A stretch of 56,160 nucleotides of DNA from Pleurocapsales cyanobacterium LEGE 10410 (GTDB lineage: Bacteria > Cyanobacteriota > Cyanobacteriia > Cyanobacteriales > Xenococcaceae). The notes under the pieces were generated by a model, which did not search any database, had not been told where the DNA came from, and saw nothing but the letters and a program-made list of their open reading frames with translations. Made by a program: the position numbers and the translations under genes. The stretch is from positions 1 through 56,160 of the forward strand of contig JADEXJ010000019.1 in assembly GCA_015207195.1 (NCBI GenBank), read 5' to 3'. Numbering within the stretch: the stretch's first letter is position 1; the number at the start of each line of letters is the position of its first letter. Shown here in pieces: positions 26,010 through 33,282 of this stretch.

Positions 26010-26480
26010 ATGAACTTTGAGATTCCTGAAACAATCAAAACTTGGTCACAATTTTTCCATCCCATCTTAATGTGGATTATATTCGCCACTGCCATCTATG
26101 CCCTATATCTAGGTTGGCAGATTCGCCGTACCCGCAATGCTCCCAAAGAAATCCGCCAAGAACTTGTCAAACAAAATTTTAGCAATAGACACCATCGAGT
26201 TGGTTCAATTTTATTGGCTTTAATGGTACTAGGGGCTTTAGGCGGAATGGCAGTGACTTACATTAACAACGGTAAATTAATAGTTGGACCTCACTTATTA
26301 GCAGGATTGGGCATGGTAGGACTTATTGCTACATCTGCTTCTCTTGTTCCATATATGCAAAAGGGAAATGACTTAGCTCGTTACAGTCATATTTCCCTCA
26401 ACGCAATACTTTTAGCATTATTTAGCTGGCAAGCAATAACAGGGGTACAGATCGTACAGAAGATTATCAGTAATTTGTAA
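26010..26480 (+). CDS. DUF4079 membrane protein
   Basis: 156 residues from an ATG directly after GTGGAGGAAAAGAAA, where the GGAGG serves as ribosome site. Four membrane segments are apparent (about 18-38, 65-85, 93-115, 128-150) with His in FHPILMW, NRHHRVGS, GPHLLAGLG and YSHISLNA. The family is common in cyanobacteria, and the conserved His residues inside membrane segments resemble a cytochrome b561-like layout, so heme binding and quinol or ferric reduction are conceivable. No function is established as far as I know. Same strand and spacing as its neighbours in the island. Confidence 0.8.
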   Translation: MNFEIPETIKTWSQFFHPILMWIIFATAIYALYLGWQIRRTRNAPKEIRQELVKQNFSNRHHRVGSILLALMVLGALGGMAVTYINNGKLIVGPHLLAGLGMVGLIATSASLVPYMQKGNDLARYSHISLNAILLALFSWQAITGVQIVQKIISNL

Positions 26481-26510
26481 TTTTTTAGCAAGTGGCGATC
26501 GCTATCCTCT

Positions 26511-26540
26511 GCCTCCTGCCTACATGCCTCCTGCCTACAT
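26511..26540. repeat. 15-bp tandem duplication
   Basis: GCCTCCTGCCTACAT occurs twice in direct succession in the gap between the DUF4079 and transporter genes. It is low-complexity sequence without visible function. Confidence 0.7.
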
Positions 26541-26611
26541 GCGGCTAAAGCCTTTGTGCCTTCGATGAGAATACCGCTTCAAACTTATCTAATGAAAAAG
26601 AATTTAAACCC

Positions 26612-27598
26612 ATGTGGAAAATATTATCCGCCCTGAAAAAAAATCTAGTTTGGTCAGTTCCCGCATTTATGATTGCAGGGATTATCTTCGGCGCGTTGGC
26701 TGATGCTAGTTTTCTCAAAGCTGCGATCGTTCCCCTGACTTTTTTGATGGTTTATCCGATGATGATTAACCTTCAGATCGCTAAAGTCCTGGCTGGGGGC
26801 GATTTTAAACTACAGGCTATTACTCAACTAATTAACTTTGCCGTCGTACCATTTTTCGCCTTTGGCATTGGTAAACTATTTTTTAGCGATCGCCCGTTAG
26901 TTTTATTGGGATTATTACTCACTTCCCTACTTCCCACCAGTGGCATGACGATATCATGGACTGGTTTCGCCAGAGGAAATCTCAATGCTGCGATTAAGAT
27001 GACGGTGATTGGCTTAATTGCGGGTTCTTTGGCTGCGCCTCTTTATGCTGAATGGCTCATGGGTACGGCAGTAGAAATTCCTTTAGTGGATGTCTTTAAA
27101 CAAATCGTAATTATTGTCTTTCTACCGATGCTGTTGGGATTTGTGACCAAAAAAATTCTGATTGCCAGCGTCGGCGAAAATAAATATAACAAAAGTCTCA
27201 AGCAGAAGTTCCCTGTTTTCTCTACTATTGGCGTGTTGGGCATTGTGTTTGTGGCAATGGCATTAAAGGCTAAATCAATTGTGAGTAACCCCCTAGAAGT
27301 TCTCTCTTTCTTTGTACCTTTATTAATTATTTACGGCTTCAATTTTGTTTTAAGTACCATAATCGGCAAAGCCTTATTCAATCGAGGAGATGCGATCGCT
27401 TTAGTATACGGTACGGTGATGCGAAATCTCTCTATTGCCCTGGCGATCGCCATTACCGTCTTTGGTTCAGAACAAGGTTCGGAAATCGCCTTAATCATTG
27501 CTATGGGCTACATCATCCAGGTTCAATCCGCAGCTTGGTATGTCAAGTTAACCGACAGAATATTTGGCATACCTGCGATCGAAGCACAACTTGAATAA
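26612..27598 (+). CDS. Bile acid:sodium symporter / ACR3-like transporter
   Basis: 328 residues with about ten hydrophobic segments. IVPLTFLMVYPMMINLQ (about 39-55), LLTSLLPTSGMTISWTG (about 101-117) and a late segment IALVYGTVMRNLSIALAIAI (about 264-283) place it in the BART superfamily that includes arsenite exporters ACR3. Substrate cannot be read from sequence; the conserved Cys of ACR3 is not apparent, so arsenite specificity is unlikely to be standard. In Synechocystis, sulfide and arsenic genes are co-regulated by an ArsR protein, which makes a metalloid or sulfur anion plausible. The gap before it has no clear ribosome site. Confidence 0.75.
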   Translation: MWKILSALKKNLVWSVPAFMIAGIIFGALADASFLKAAIVPLTFLMVYPMMINLQIAKVLAGGDFKLQAITQLINFAVVPFFAFGIGKLFFSDRPLVLLGLLLTSLLPTSGMTISWTGFARGNLNAAIKMTVIGLIAGSLAAPLYAEWLMGTAVEIPLVDVFKQIVIIVFLPMLLGFVTKKILIASVGENKYNKSLKQKFPVFSTIGVLGIVFVAMALKAKSIVSNPLEVLSFFVPLLIIYGFNFVLSTIIGKALFNRGDAIALVYGTVMRNLSIALAIAITVFGSEQGSEIALIIAMGYIIQVQSAAWYVKLTDRIFGIPAIEAQLE

Positions 27599-27639
27599 GC
27601 GATCGTAATTCAAACACACTTAATTATTGGAGAAACACA

Positions 27640-28182
27640 ATGAGACATAGAAATAGAAACAGAAACTGTAAACAACGACATTTCAACCATCGGGCAACAG
27701 CAGGAGCTTGTTTAGAAGTAATTTCCCCAACCAATTTATCTTCTCAGGCAGAGGCAGCCAGCAACACCAGTTTAGATGCCAAAACCCAACAGGCAATGAT
27801 TGAGGCGATTAATGATGAGTATCATGCTCGTGCCTTCTACAATGCGGTAATGGATAAGTTTGGCGAGATCCGTCCTTTCAGTAATATTGTTCATGCTGAG
27901 ACTCGGCACGCAGAGCGATTGAGTCGGTTATTTAAGCGGTATGGCTTGCCAGTTCCAGAGGATTCTTTTGCGGGAAAAGTGGAAGCTCCCGAAACCCTGC
28001 AAATCGCCTGTCAAATGGGTATAGAAGCAGAAATTGCTAATGTAAAAATGTACGATCGCTTCCTTGATTTTATCCAAGAAAGGGACTTAAGAGACACCTT
28101 TACCCAACTGCGTTATGTTTCCCAAAACAAGCACAAAGTAGCATTTGAAAGATGCCTCAATTCCAGAAGATCCAAAATTTAA
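27640..28182 (+). CDS. DUF2202 ferritin-like protein
   Basis: 180 residues. The first 45 are basic and poorly conserved. The ferritin-like four-helix core follows, with metal-site residues in AINDEYHARAFYNAV (about 57-71), NIVHAETRHAERL (about 83-95), MGIEAEIANVKMYD (about 125-138) and a last helix. DUF2202 proteins are rubrerythrin-related and probably bind a di-iron centre; peroxide or oxygen reduction is a reasonable guess. TTGGAG precedes the ATG. It is followed after three bases by the methyltransferase gene, so the two are co-transcribed. Confidence 0.8.
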   Translation: MRHRNRNRNCKQRHFNHRATAGACLEVISPTNLSSQAEAASNTSLDAKTQQAMIEAINDEYHARAFYNAVMDKFGEIRPFSNIVHAETRHAERLSRLFKRYGLPVPEDSFAGKVEAPETLQIACQMGIEAEIANVKMYDRFLDFIQERDLRDTFTQLRYVSQNKHKVAFERCLNSRRSKI

Positions 28183-28185
28183 ATT

Positions 28186-28902
28186 ATGAATCTATCAACT
28201 ATTCAAAAACGCCTATTTGCCTGGGGCATGGGCAAAGCTAATGATGCCGATGCCGATAGAATTAAACTAATTGATTGTCCTGAGTATCAAAGCTTAGGAG
28301 AACTAAAACAGGCATTGTTAGGCAATGCACAGCATCGAGTTTTAGAAATTGGTCCTGGTGCGGGAGCGAGTCTTGCTTATTACCCTAAAGATATTCATTG
28401 GATTGGTATCGAACCCAATCCCTTTATGCACCAATATTTAGAACGAGAAGCACAGCAACAGGGACTCACTAATATCGAACTACTTCAAGGTTCGGCAGAA
28501 AATATACCAGTAGAGGATGAGAGTATGGATACTGTAGTCAGTACTCATGTTCTTTGTTCTGTTACGGATTTACAGGCTAGTCTCCAAGAAATTAAACGCA
28601 TCCTCAAACCAGGAGGTAGCTTTATCTTTATCGAACACGTTGCTGACTCATCAGATACTTGGACGAGAAAAGCCCAAGATGGAGTCAATCCTGTTTGGAA
28701 AAATTTGTTTGATAACTGTCATTTAAACCGTGAAACCTGGAAAGTTCTCGATCGAATTGGGCTTGAGACAGTTAATTATTACGAGTTCAAACTAGCTATT
28801 CCCCTTGTCAGTCCTCATATTGCGGGAATCGCTAGGAAAAAGCCATTAGAAACAGTGCAACAAAGTTCGAGAAGTTCGATCGACAATCAAAATTTATCAT
28901 AG
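28186..28902 (+). CDS. METTL7/TMT1-like class I methyltransferase (possible H2S or thiol S-methyltransferase)
   Basis: 238 residues. SAM-binding motif I is VLEIGPGAGASLAYYP (about 52-67), acidic motif IGIEPNP follows, then STHVLCSV (about 121-128) and LKPGGSFIFIEHVA (about 143-156). The C-terminal blocks NPVWKNLFDNCHLNRETWK and SPHIAGIARK match the human METTL7A/B proteins unusually well. Those enzymes methylate hydrogen sulfide and other thiols. In a sulfide island this suggests conversion of sulfide to methanethiol as a detoxification branch. The similarity is my own reading; substrate is inferred. It starts three bases after the ferritin-like gene and lies 14 bases before the DsrE gene. 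Confidence 0.78.
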   Translation: MNLSTIQKRLFAWGMGKANDADADRIKLIDCPEYQSLGELKQALLGNAQHRVLEIGPGAGASLAYYPKDIHWIGIEPNPFMHQYLEREAQQQGLTNIELLQGSAENIPVEDESMDTVVSTHVLCSVTDLQASLQEIKRILKPGGSFIFIEHVADSSDTWTRKAQDGVNPVWKNLFDNCHLNRETWKVLDRIGLETVNYYEFKLAIPLVSPHIAGIARKKPLETVQQSSRSSIDNQNLS

Positions 28903-28916
28903 GAGTTATCCAAACG

Positions 28917-29285
28917 ATGGAAACTACAGTTAAAGATGGAGTTTTTATTCACATCAGCCGAGGAGAAGATGACCCCCATCGAGTCTTAATGGCACTGACT
29001 TTAGCAGAAAAGATGTCTGAAGATAAAGATGTTTTAGTTTTCTTTGATATCAAAGGTGTCGAAGTTCCGCTTAAAAATGCCGATGCGATCGCCTTTAAGG
29101 AATTTGAGACAGCACAAACACTTTTACCCAAGCTAATCGATAAAGGTGTTCATGTCTGTGTATGTCCTATGTGCTTAAAAGCTGCCAATTATCAGCCCGA
29201 AGATTTGATCGAAGGAGTACAAATAGCTGAAAAAGAAGCTTTCTTTAATTTTACCGAAGGGCGCATTTTGTCTTTAGACTATTAA
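28917..29285 (+). CDS. DsrE-family sulfur-relay protein
   Basis: 122 residues. The family end block CVCPMCLKAANYQPEDLI (about 82-99) places two Cys residues (CPMC) at the usual sulfur-carrier position, and EKEAFFNFTEGRILSLDY closes the fold. The N-terminal strand GVFIHISRGEDDPHRVLMAL is typical. DsrE-type proteins hold persulfide on the conserved Cys and pass it to partners. An AGGAG lies before the ATG. Partner candidates are the rhodaneses at 25507 and 30810 and the disulfide reductase that follows. Confidence 0.88.
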   Translation: METTVKDGVFIHISRGEDDPHRVLMALTLAEKMSEDKDVLVFFDIKGVEVPLKNADAIAFKEFETAQTLLPKLIDKGVHVCVCPMCLKAANYQPEDLIEGVQIAEKEAFFNFTEGRILSLDY

Positions 29286-29313
29286 CTTTTTTACCAAAAT
29301 CACCGATAAAATC

Positions 29314-30312
29314 ATGCAACTTTCTAAAAATAATCTTCAGGAAAAACGCGATCGCGTTTATGATGTCATTCTCATTGGTGGTGGTGCGGGGGGACTTTCG
29401 GCAGGGGTTTATCTCCAACGTTATAACCTTTCAACCCTAATCGTCGATAAAGGCAAAGCACGCTCCTTTTGGATGCAGGAACTCCATAATTACTTGGGTT
29501 TGCCTCCCGATTTACCTGGTAAAGAATTACTGAAACGGGGTAAGAAACATTTTCTCGATTTAGATGGTGACTGGCTTAACGGTTATGTTGAGGAAGTAGC
29601 GGATGAGGGTGAAACCTTTGCCATCAAGATTAAAGTTGGTCGTCAAAACAGTATTTATCCCGTGCTTCGGAGTAAATATCTAATTGCTGCTAGCGGGATT
29701 ATCGACAATCTCATTCCCCTAGAAGATATGCTCAATGTCTACGACTACGCGGGTTATAACCTGCACGTCTGTCTGGTGTGCGATGGTTATGAAATGACCG
29801 ATAAACAAGCGGGTTTATTTGTCGGTAGTGAAGCCAGTATCGAAACCGCCTTCGCCTTGAGTTGGTTTACCCCGAAGATTACAGTTTTTACTCATGGTTT
29901 ATTTGAAGTCAACGAATCTATGAGTTCTCGACTGAAAGAGTTGGGTTATCGTCTGGTGGAAACCCCGATTAAGCAGTTTCTAGGGAAAAATCATCACATG
30001 ACTGGAGTGGAACTGATGGATGGTTCGGTGGTGAAATTGAAAACGGGACTTTTGGCAATGGGTTCTCGCTACCACCATACTTATCTCTCTAACTTCAATC
30101 TCGAAAAAGAACGGGATTATCTCGTCACCGATAAAACAGGACGCACCTCCCATCCCCGCATCTTTGCTATTGGGGATCTTAAGGTTGGACTCAATCAAGT
30201 AGCGATCGCTGTAGGGGATGGAGCTTTAGCTGGCACGCAAATATGGCGCGATCTCCGTCGGGTAGAGGGTGCTAGACCGAATCTGGATAATTTGCCTGTA
30301 TCTGTCTCGTAA
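29314..30312 (+). CDS. Thioredoxin-reductase-like FAD disulfide oxidoreductase
   Basis: 332 residues. FAD site VILIGGGAGGLSAGVYLQR (about 18-36), redox pair CLVC followed by DGYEM (about 153-161) and late FAD block IFAIGDLKVGLNQVAIAVGDG (by position, about 285-305). The usual NADPH-binding GxGxxA is replaced by FVGSEASIETAFAL, so pyridine nucleotide binding may be weak or absent, as in the ferredoxin-linked or orphan TrxR-like groups of cyanobacteria. It could reduce persulfide on DsrE or rhodanese. It is distinct from trxB at 2952. Same operon-like run, 28 bases after the DsrE gene. Confidence 0.82.
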   Translation: MQLSKNNLQEKRDRVYDVILIGGGAGGLSAGVYLQRYNLSTLIVDKGKARSFWMQELHNYLGLPPDLPGKELLKRGKKHFLDLDGDWLNGYVEEVADEGETFAIKIKVGRQNSIYPVLRSKYLIAASGIIDNLIPLEDMLNVYDYAGYNLHVCLVCDGYEMTDKQAGLFVGSEASIETAFALSWFTPKITVFTHGLFEVNESMSSRLKELGYRLVETPIKQFLGKNHHMTGVELMDGSVVKLKTGLLAMGSRYHHTYLSNFNLEKERDYLVTDKTGRTSHPRIFAIGDLKVGLNQVAIAVGDGALAGTQIWRDLRRVEGARPNLDNLPVSVS

Positions 30313-30341
30313 TTTTCGATAATCTTAGCAATAAAAAAATT

Positions 30342-30806
30342 ATGGCTTTTAACAAAATTTTAGCCCCCCTAGTTCGTTCTGAATCGGCAACAGTAATATT
30401 AAAAGAGGCAATGAAACTGGCTCAAGATAATAACAGTAAGCTGATGTTATTTCACAGCGTCGATTGGGATTTTAGCTCTTTGACTGATATTGAAGCAGAA
30501 GTAGATTTCTCTGGTACTTACATTCAAGCTCGACAAGAAAAATTACAGCTAGAGATCCAAGAGACAAAAGACTGGCTGCAAATTTATGTTGAACAAGCTA
30601 CCGCGATGGACATTCCTACTGAGTCAAAATGCGAAGTCGGTCATCCTGGAGCTTTGATTCGAGATCTGGCAAAAGATTGGAACGCCGATTTAATCGTCAT
30701 GGGTCGTAGGGGACTTAACAGTCTTCAAGAAGTTTTTCTCGGCAGTGTTAGTAATTATATACTGCATCACGCTCCCTGTTCTGTTTTAGTTGTTCATGGA
30801 GAATAG
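30342..30806 (+). CDS. Universal stress protein (UspA family)
   Basis: 154 residues, one Usp domain. The ATP-binding signature is clear in VMGRRGLNSLQEVFLGSVS followed by NYIL (about 122-144), and the end ACSVLVV-like block reads APCSVLVVHG. The N-terminus FNKILAPLVRSESATVILKEA lacks the Asp usually present in the first loop. Usp proteins accompany stress and redox transitions. It is separated from the secreted rhodanese gene by three bases, so they share a transcript. Confidence 0.9.
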   Translation: MAFNKILAPLVRSESATVILKEAMKLAQDNNSKLMLFHSVDWDFSSLTDIEAEVDFSGTYIQARQEKLQLEIQETKDWLQIYVEQATAMDIPTESKCEVGHPGALIRDLAKDWNADLIVMGRRGLNSLQEVFLGSVSNYILHHAPCSVLVVHGE

Positions 30807-30809
30807 TAG

Positions 30810-31298
30810 ATGAAAAAACTCTTGGCTACCTTCTGGTTGGGAATCTGGCTCTATTTTGGTACTTTTTTAGTAGCCAGCCCTACTTTTGCTGCTGCTAATA
30901 TTACTCAAACCACAGACAAAGTTGAGACATTAAGCGATCGCAATCTAACAAGGGTACAGCAGTTCCTAACTTCAATTCCTCGTGAGTATTACACTGTCAG
31001 ACAGATAAATAAAGTTAAAGCTCTTGGTAAAGAACAGCAAGCATTATTGATAGATGTTCGCGAACCCAAAGAATATGCTTCTGGTCATATTCCAGGAGCA
31101 GTTAATCTTCCCTTGCGTAGTCTAACCGATAATCTCGACCAAATTCCTAAAAATCGTCCTACGATCCTTTACTGCTCTACAGGCTACCGAACCGCAATGG
31201 GAGTTATGGCTCTGCAAATGCTCGGATACGATAATGTTCGGGGTTTTCCTCCCAGTATCGAAGGTTGGAAAGCAGCAGGAGAACAACTGGAACTATAG
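30810..31298 (+). CDS. Exported rhodanese
   Basis: 162 residues. A signal peptide covers about 1-28 (LLATFWLGIWLYFGTFLVAS then PTFAAA), so the domain acts outside the cytoplasmic membrane, in the periplasm or thylakoid lumen. The rhodanese core is LLIDVREPKEYASGHIPGAV by position 79-98, with the active loop CSTGYRT (Cys near 123) and GFPPSIEGWKAAG at the end. It probably receives sulfane sulfur produced by SQR or imported through the YeeE pair that follows. Last gene of the run before a new operator. Confidence 0.9.
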   Translation: MKKLLATFWLGIWLYFGTFLVASPTFAAANITQTTDKVETLSDRNLTRVQQFLTSIPREYYTVRQINKVKALGKEQQALLIDVREPKEYASGHIPGAVNLPLRSLTDNLDQIPKNRPTILYCSTGYRTAMGVMALQMLGYDNVRGFPPSIEGWKAAGEQLEL

Positions 31299-31354
31299 CA
31301 GTATTAAGGTTAGTGCCTTCATGGATAGGTCATGTTAAATAATAGCTGCTAAAA

Positions 31355-31375
31355 TATAGTTGTATAGTTATATAG
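31355..31375. promoter_or_regulatory. Candidate ArsR-type operator upstream of the YeeE pair
   Basis: Two overlapping half motifs, TATAGTTGTATAG and TAGTTATATAG, 41-61 bases 5' of the first YeeE gene. They match AGTTGTA at 9045-9051 and AGTTATATAG at 22280-22290. Confidence 0.55.
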
Positions 31376-31415
31376 CAAAATTTGATGTTGTTAAGCAAAT
31401 TATTAGTAATTATTT

Positions 31416-31832
31416 ATGGCTGAAGTTAATTGGATTGCAGCATTGGCTGGAGGGATGCTAATTGGTCTGAGTGCTACTATTCTGCTGGCTTTTGATGGTC
31501 GGATTGCTGGTATTAGTGGCATTGTCAACGGTGCAATGAAATTTAAGTCAGAAGAGAGTTGGCGGTGGCTGTTTATTGTGGGGATGTTAGGAGGCGGTTT
31601 GATTTACGAATATGTATTTACCTCAGAACCTACCCCTGTATCTGACTTTGTACCTGGAGCGATGATTGTTGGCGGTTTATTGGTCGGTTTTGGCACAAGG
31701 ATGGGAAATGGTTGTACTAGCGGTCATGGTGTCTGTGGCTTGGGTAGATTATCATTCCGCTCGTTGACGGCGGTAATTACCTTTATGATTACTGCCATTG
31801 TCACGGTATTTGTTACTCATCATGTGATTTAG
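31416..31832 (+). CDS. YeeE/YedE-family transporter, N-terminal half (PmpA-like)
   Basis: 138 residues, four membrane segments. The conserved Cys motif of the sulfur transporters is GTRMGNGCTSGHGVCGLGRLS (by position, about 91-111) with Cys residues suited to relay of a sulfur atom. The other conserved block GRIAGISGIV is near residue 28. Paired half-size YeeE proteins move thiosulfate or persulfide sulfur across the membrane. Its partner starts 67 bases downstream. Direction of transport is not deducible. Confidence 0.9.
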   Translation: MAEVNWIAALAGGMLIGLSATILLAFDGRIAGISGIVNGAMKFKSEESWRWLFIVGMLGGGLIYEYVFTSEPTPVSDFVPGAMIVGGLLVGFGTRMGNGCTSGHGVCGLGRLSFRSLTAVITFMITAIVTVFVTHHVI

Positions 31833-31899
31833 GCAAGATACTTCATATCGTCAGGGAATAAGAAAGTCGTCATTTGTTATTAGTCATTGGTTATAGAAA

Positions 31900-32355
31900 A
31901 TGAAACAGAAATTAATTGCTCTTTTATCTGGACTGTTATTTGGTTTTGGCTTAAGCCTTTCCCAAATGATCGATCGCGATCGCGTATTGGGATTTTTAGA
32001 TGTTTCAGGAGACTGGGACCCAACACTATTGTTCGTATTAGGCGGGGCTGTTGGTGTTACCGTGATTGCTTTTCGTTTTGTGCTGCGTTTGCCTCAGCCA
32101 ATTTTTGCCAGTAAATTTTATTTACCTACTAGAAAAGATATCGACCTCCCCCTGATTCTCGGTGCTGCGATATTCGGTATCGGTTGGGGTATTGCAGGCT
32201 ACTGTCCTGGTCCTGGTATTACCGCTTTGGTCTTGGGAATACCGAATCCAGTTTTGTTTATTATGGCGTTTATTCTCGGTTCACTTGCCTATCAATGGTA
32301 TGTAGGGTTGTCAGCAAAGAGTAATTCTGTCAACCAGCAGGAAGTAAAACAATAG
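31900..32355 (+). CDS. YeeE/YedE-family transporter, C-terminal half (DUF6691/PmpB-like)
   Basis: 151 residues, four membrane segments. LLFGFGLSLSQMIDRDRVLGFLDV by position 12-35 and GIGWGIAGYCPGPGITALVLG by position 95-115 are the signature blocks; the Cys in GYCPGP is the expected relay residue. It forms the second half of the transporter with the preceding gene. An overlapping frame at 31887 is a shadow. The pair is a normal accompaniment to SQR and rhodanese genes. Confidence 0.9.
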   Translation: MKQKLIALLSGLLFGFGLSLSQMIDRDRVLGFLDVSGDWDPTLLFVLGGAVGVTVIAFRFVLRLPQPIFASKFYLPTRKDIDLPLILGAAIFGIGWGIAGYCPGPGITALVLGIPNPVLFIMAFILGSLAYQWYVGLSAKSNSVNQQEVKQ

Positions 32356-32421
32356 CAGTAACTATTGAGTTTGCTGTTGTGAAAAATAGTAGTTGTTTAG
32401 TGAAACCGCGATCGCTTGATT

Positions 32422-33279
32422 ATGTATAGCCTGAACAAGCTGAAAATCACCGTTTTAGTAGAAAATACCGCAGGAGGAAAGGGTTTGCTCGGAGAACACG
32501 GGCTTTCCTTTCTGATTGAGGCAGATGACCGACGAATTATGTTTGATACGGGGCAGGGATTGGCGTTAAATCATAATGCACAAACATTAGGCATTTCTCT
32601 GGAAAATCTAGATGCCATCGTCCTCAGCCACGGACATTACGATCATGCAGGAGGACTACCAACCATACTAGAGCATTGTGCTAACACTGACTTATTTCTG
32701 CATCCCCAAGCGATTTGACCTAAGTATAGTTCTAGAGGCAATATTGGTTCTCCCATCGACAATGTAAAAACTTTAGCCAGTCACTGCCGTCGGTTAGTTT
32801 GGACTGAGACTCCCACTGAGATTATGCCAGGAGTATCTATAACGGGGACAATTCCGCGACATCATCCTTTAGAAAATACAGGAGGAGCATTTTGGCATAA
32901 TTCCCAACATACAGAAGTCGATCGCCTGTTAGACGACCAAGCTTTGTATCTACAAGTACCTGAAGGTCTAGTGGTCATCTTGGGCTGCGCTCATGCAGGA
33001 GTAATCAATACTTTCGATTATATTGCCCAGGTAGCAAATAAGAACAAGTTTTATGCCGTGATTGGTGGTATGCACTTGTTACGAGCAAACCAGGAACGTT
33101 TACAAGCTACTGTTGAAAGTCTTGCCAAATATGACGTTCAAATAGTCGGGGCGAATCATTGTACGGGAATGAAAGCGATGACTTTTTTGTGGCATCAATT
33201 GGGCGATCGCTGTTTGGATTGTCGTGTCGGTACTGAATTAGAGTTTGGTAATGTTGAAGTGATATTAAATAAAATTTAG
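32422..33279 (+). pseudogene. MBL-fold hydrolase (MJ0301/DHPS-like) with in-frame TGA
   Basis: Single reading frame of 286 codons broken by TGA at 32716-32718. The N-terminal part has the metal motif LSHGHYDHAGGLP (about 77-89) and the later part ILGCAHAGVINT and VGANHCTGMKAM. The stop falls in HPQAI-stop-PKYSSRGNIGSP, where relatives usually have a basic residue, so a CGA to TGA transition is the simplest cause. No selenocysteine context is expected at that site. Both halves keep good codon structure, which points to a recent loss or a sequencing error. Confidence 0.8.
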
Positions 33280-33282
33280 TTT

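Noticed and set aside
31887-32114. Separate small gene overlapping the second YeeE gene
   Set aside because: It is an alternative frame of the well-conserved transporter gene.
32716-32718. Selenocysteine codon in the MBL-fold gene
   Set aside because: The position is not a redox Cys in relatives, and no hairpin suited to a bacterial SECIS was seen just after it; nonsense mutation is simpler.
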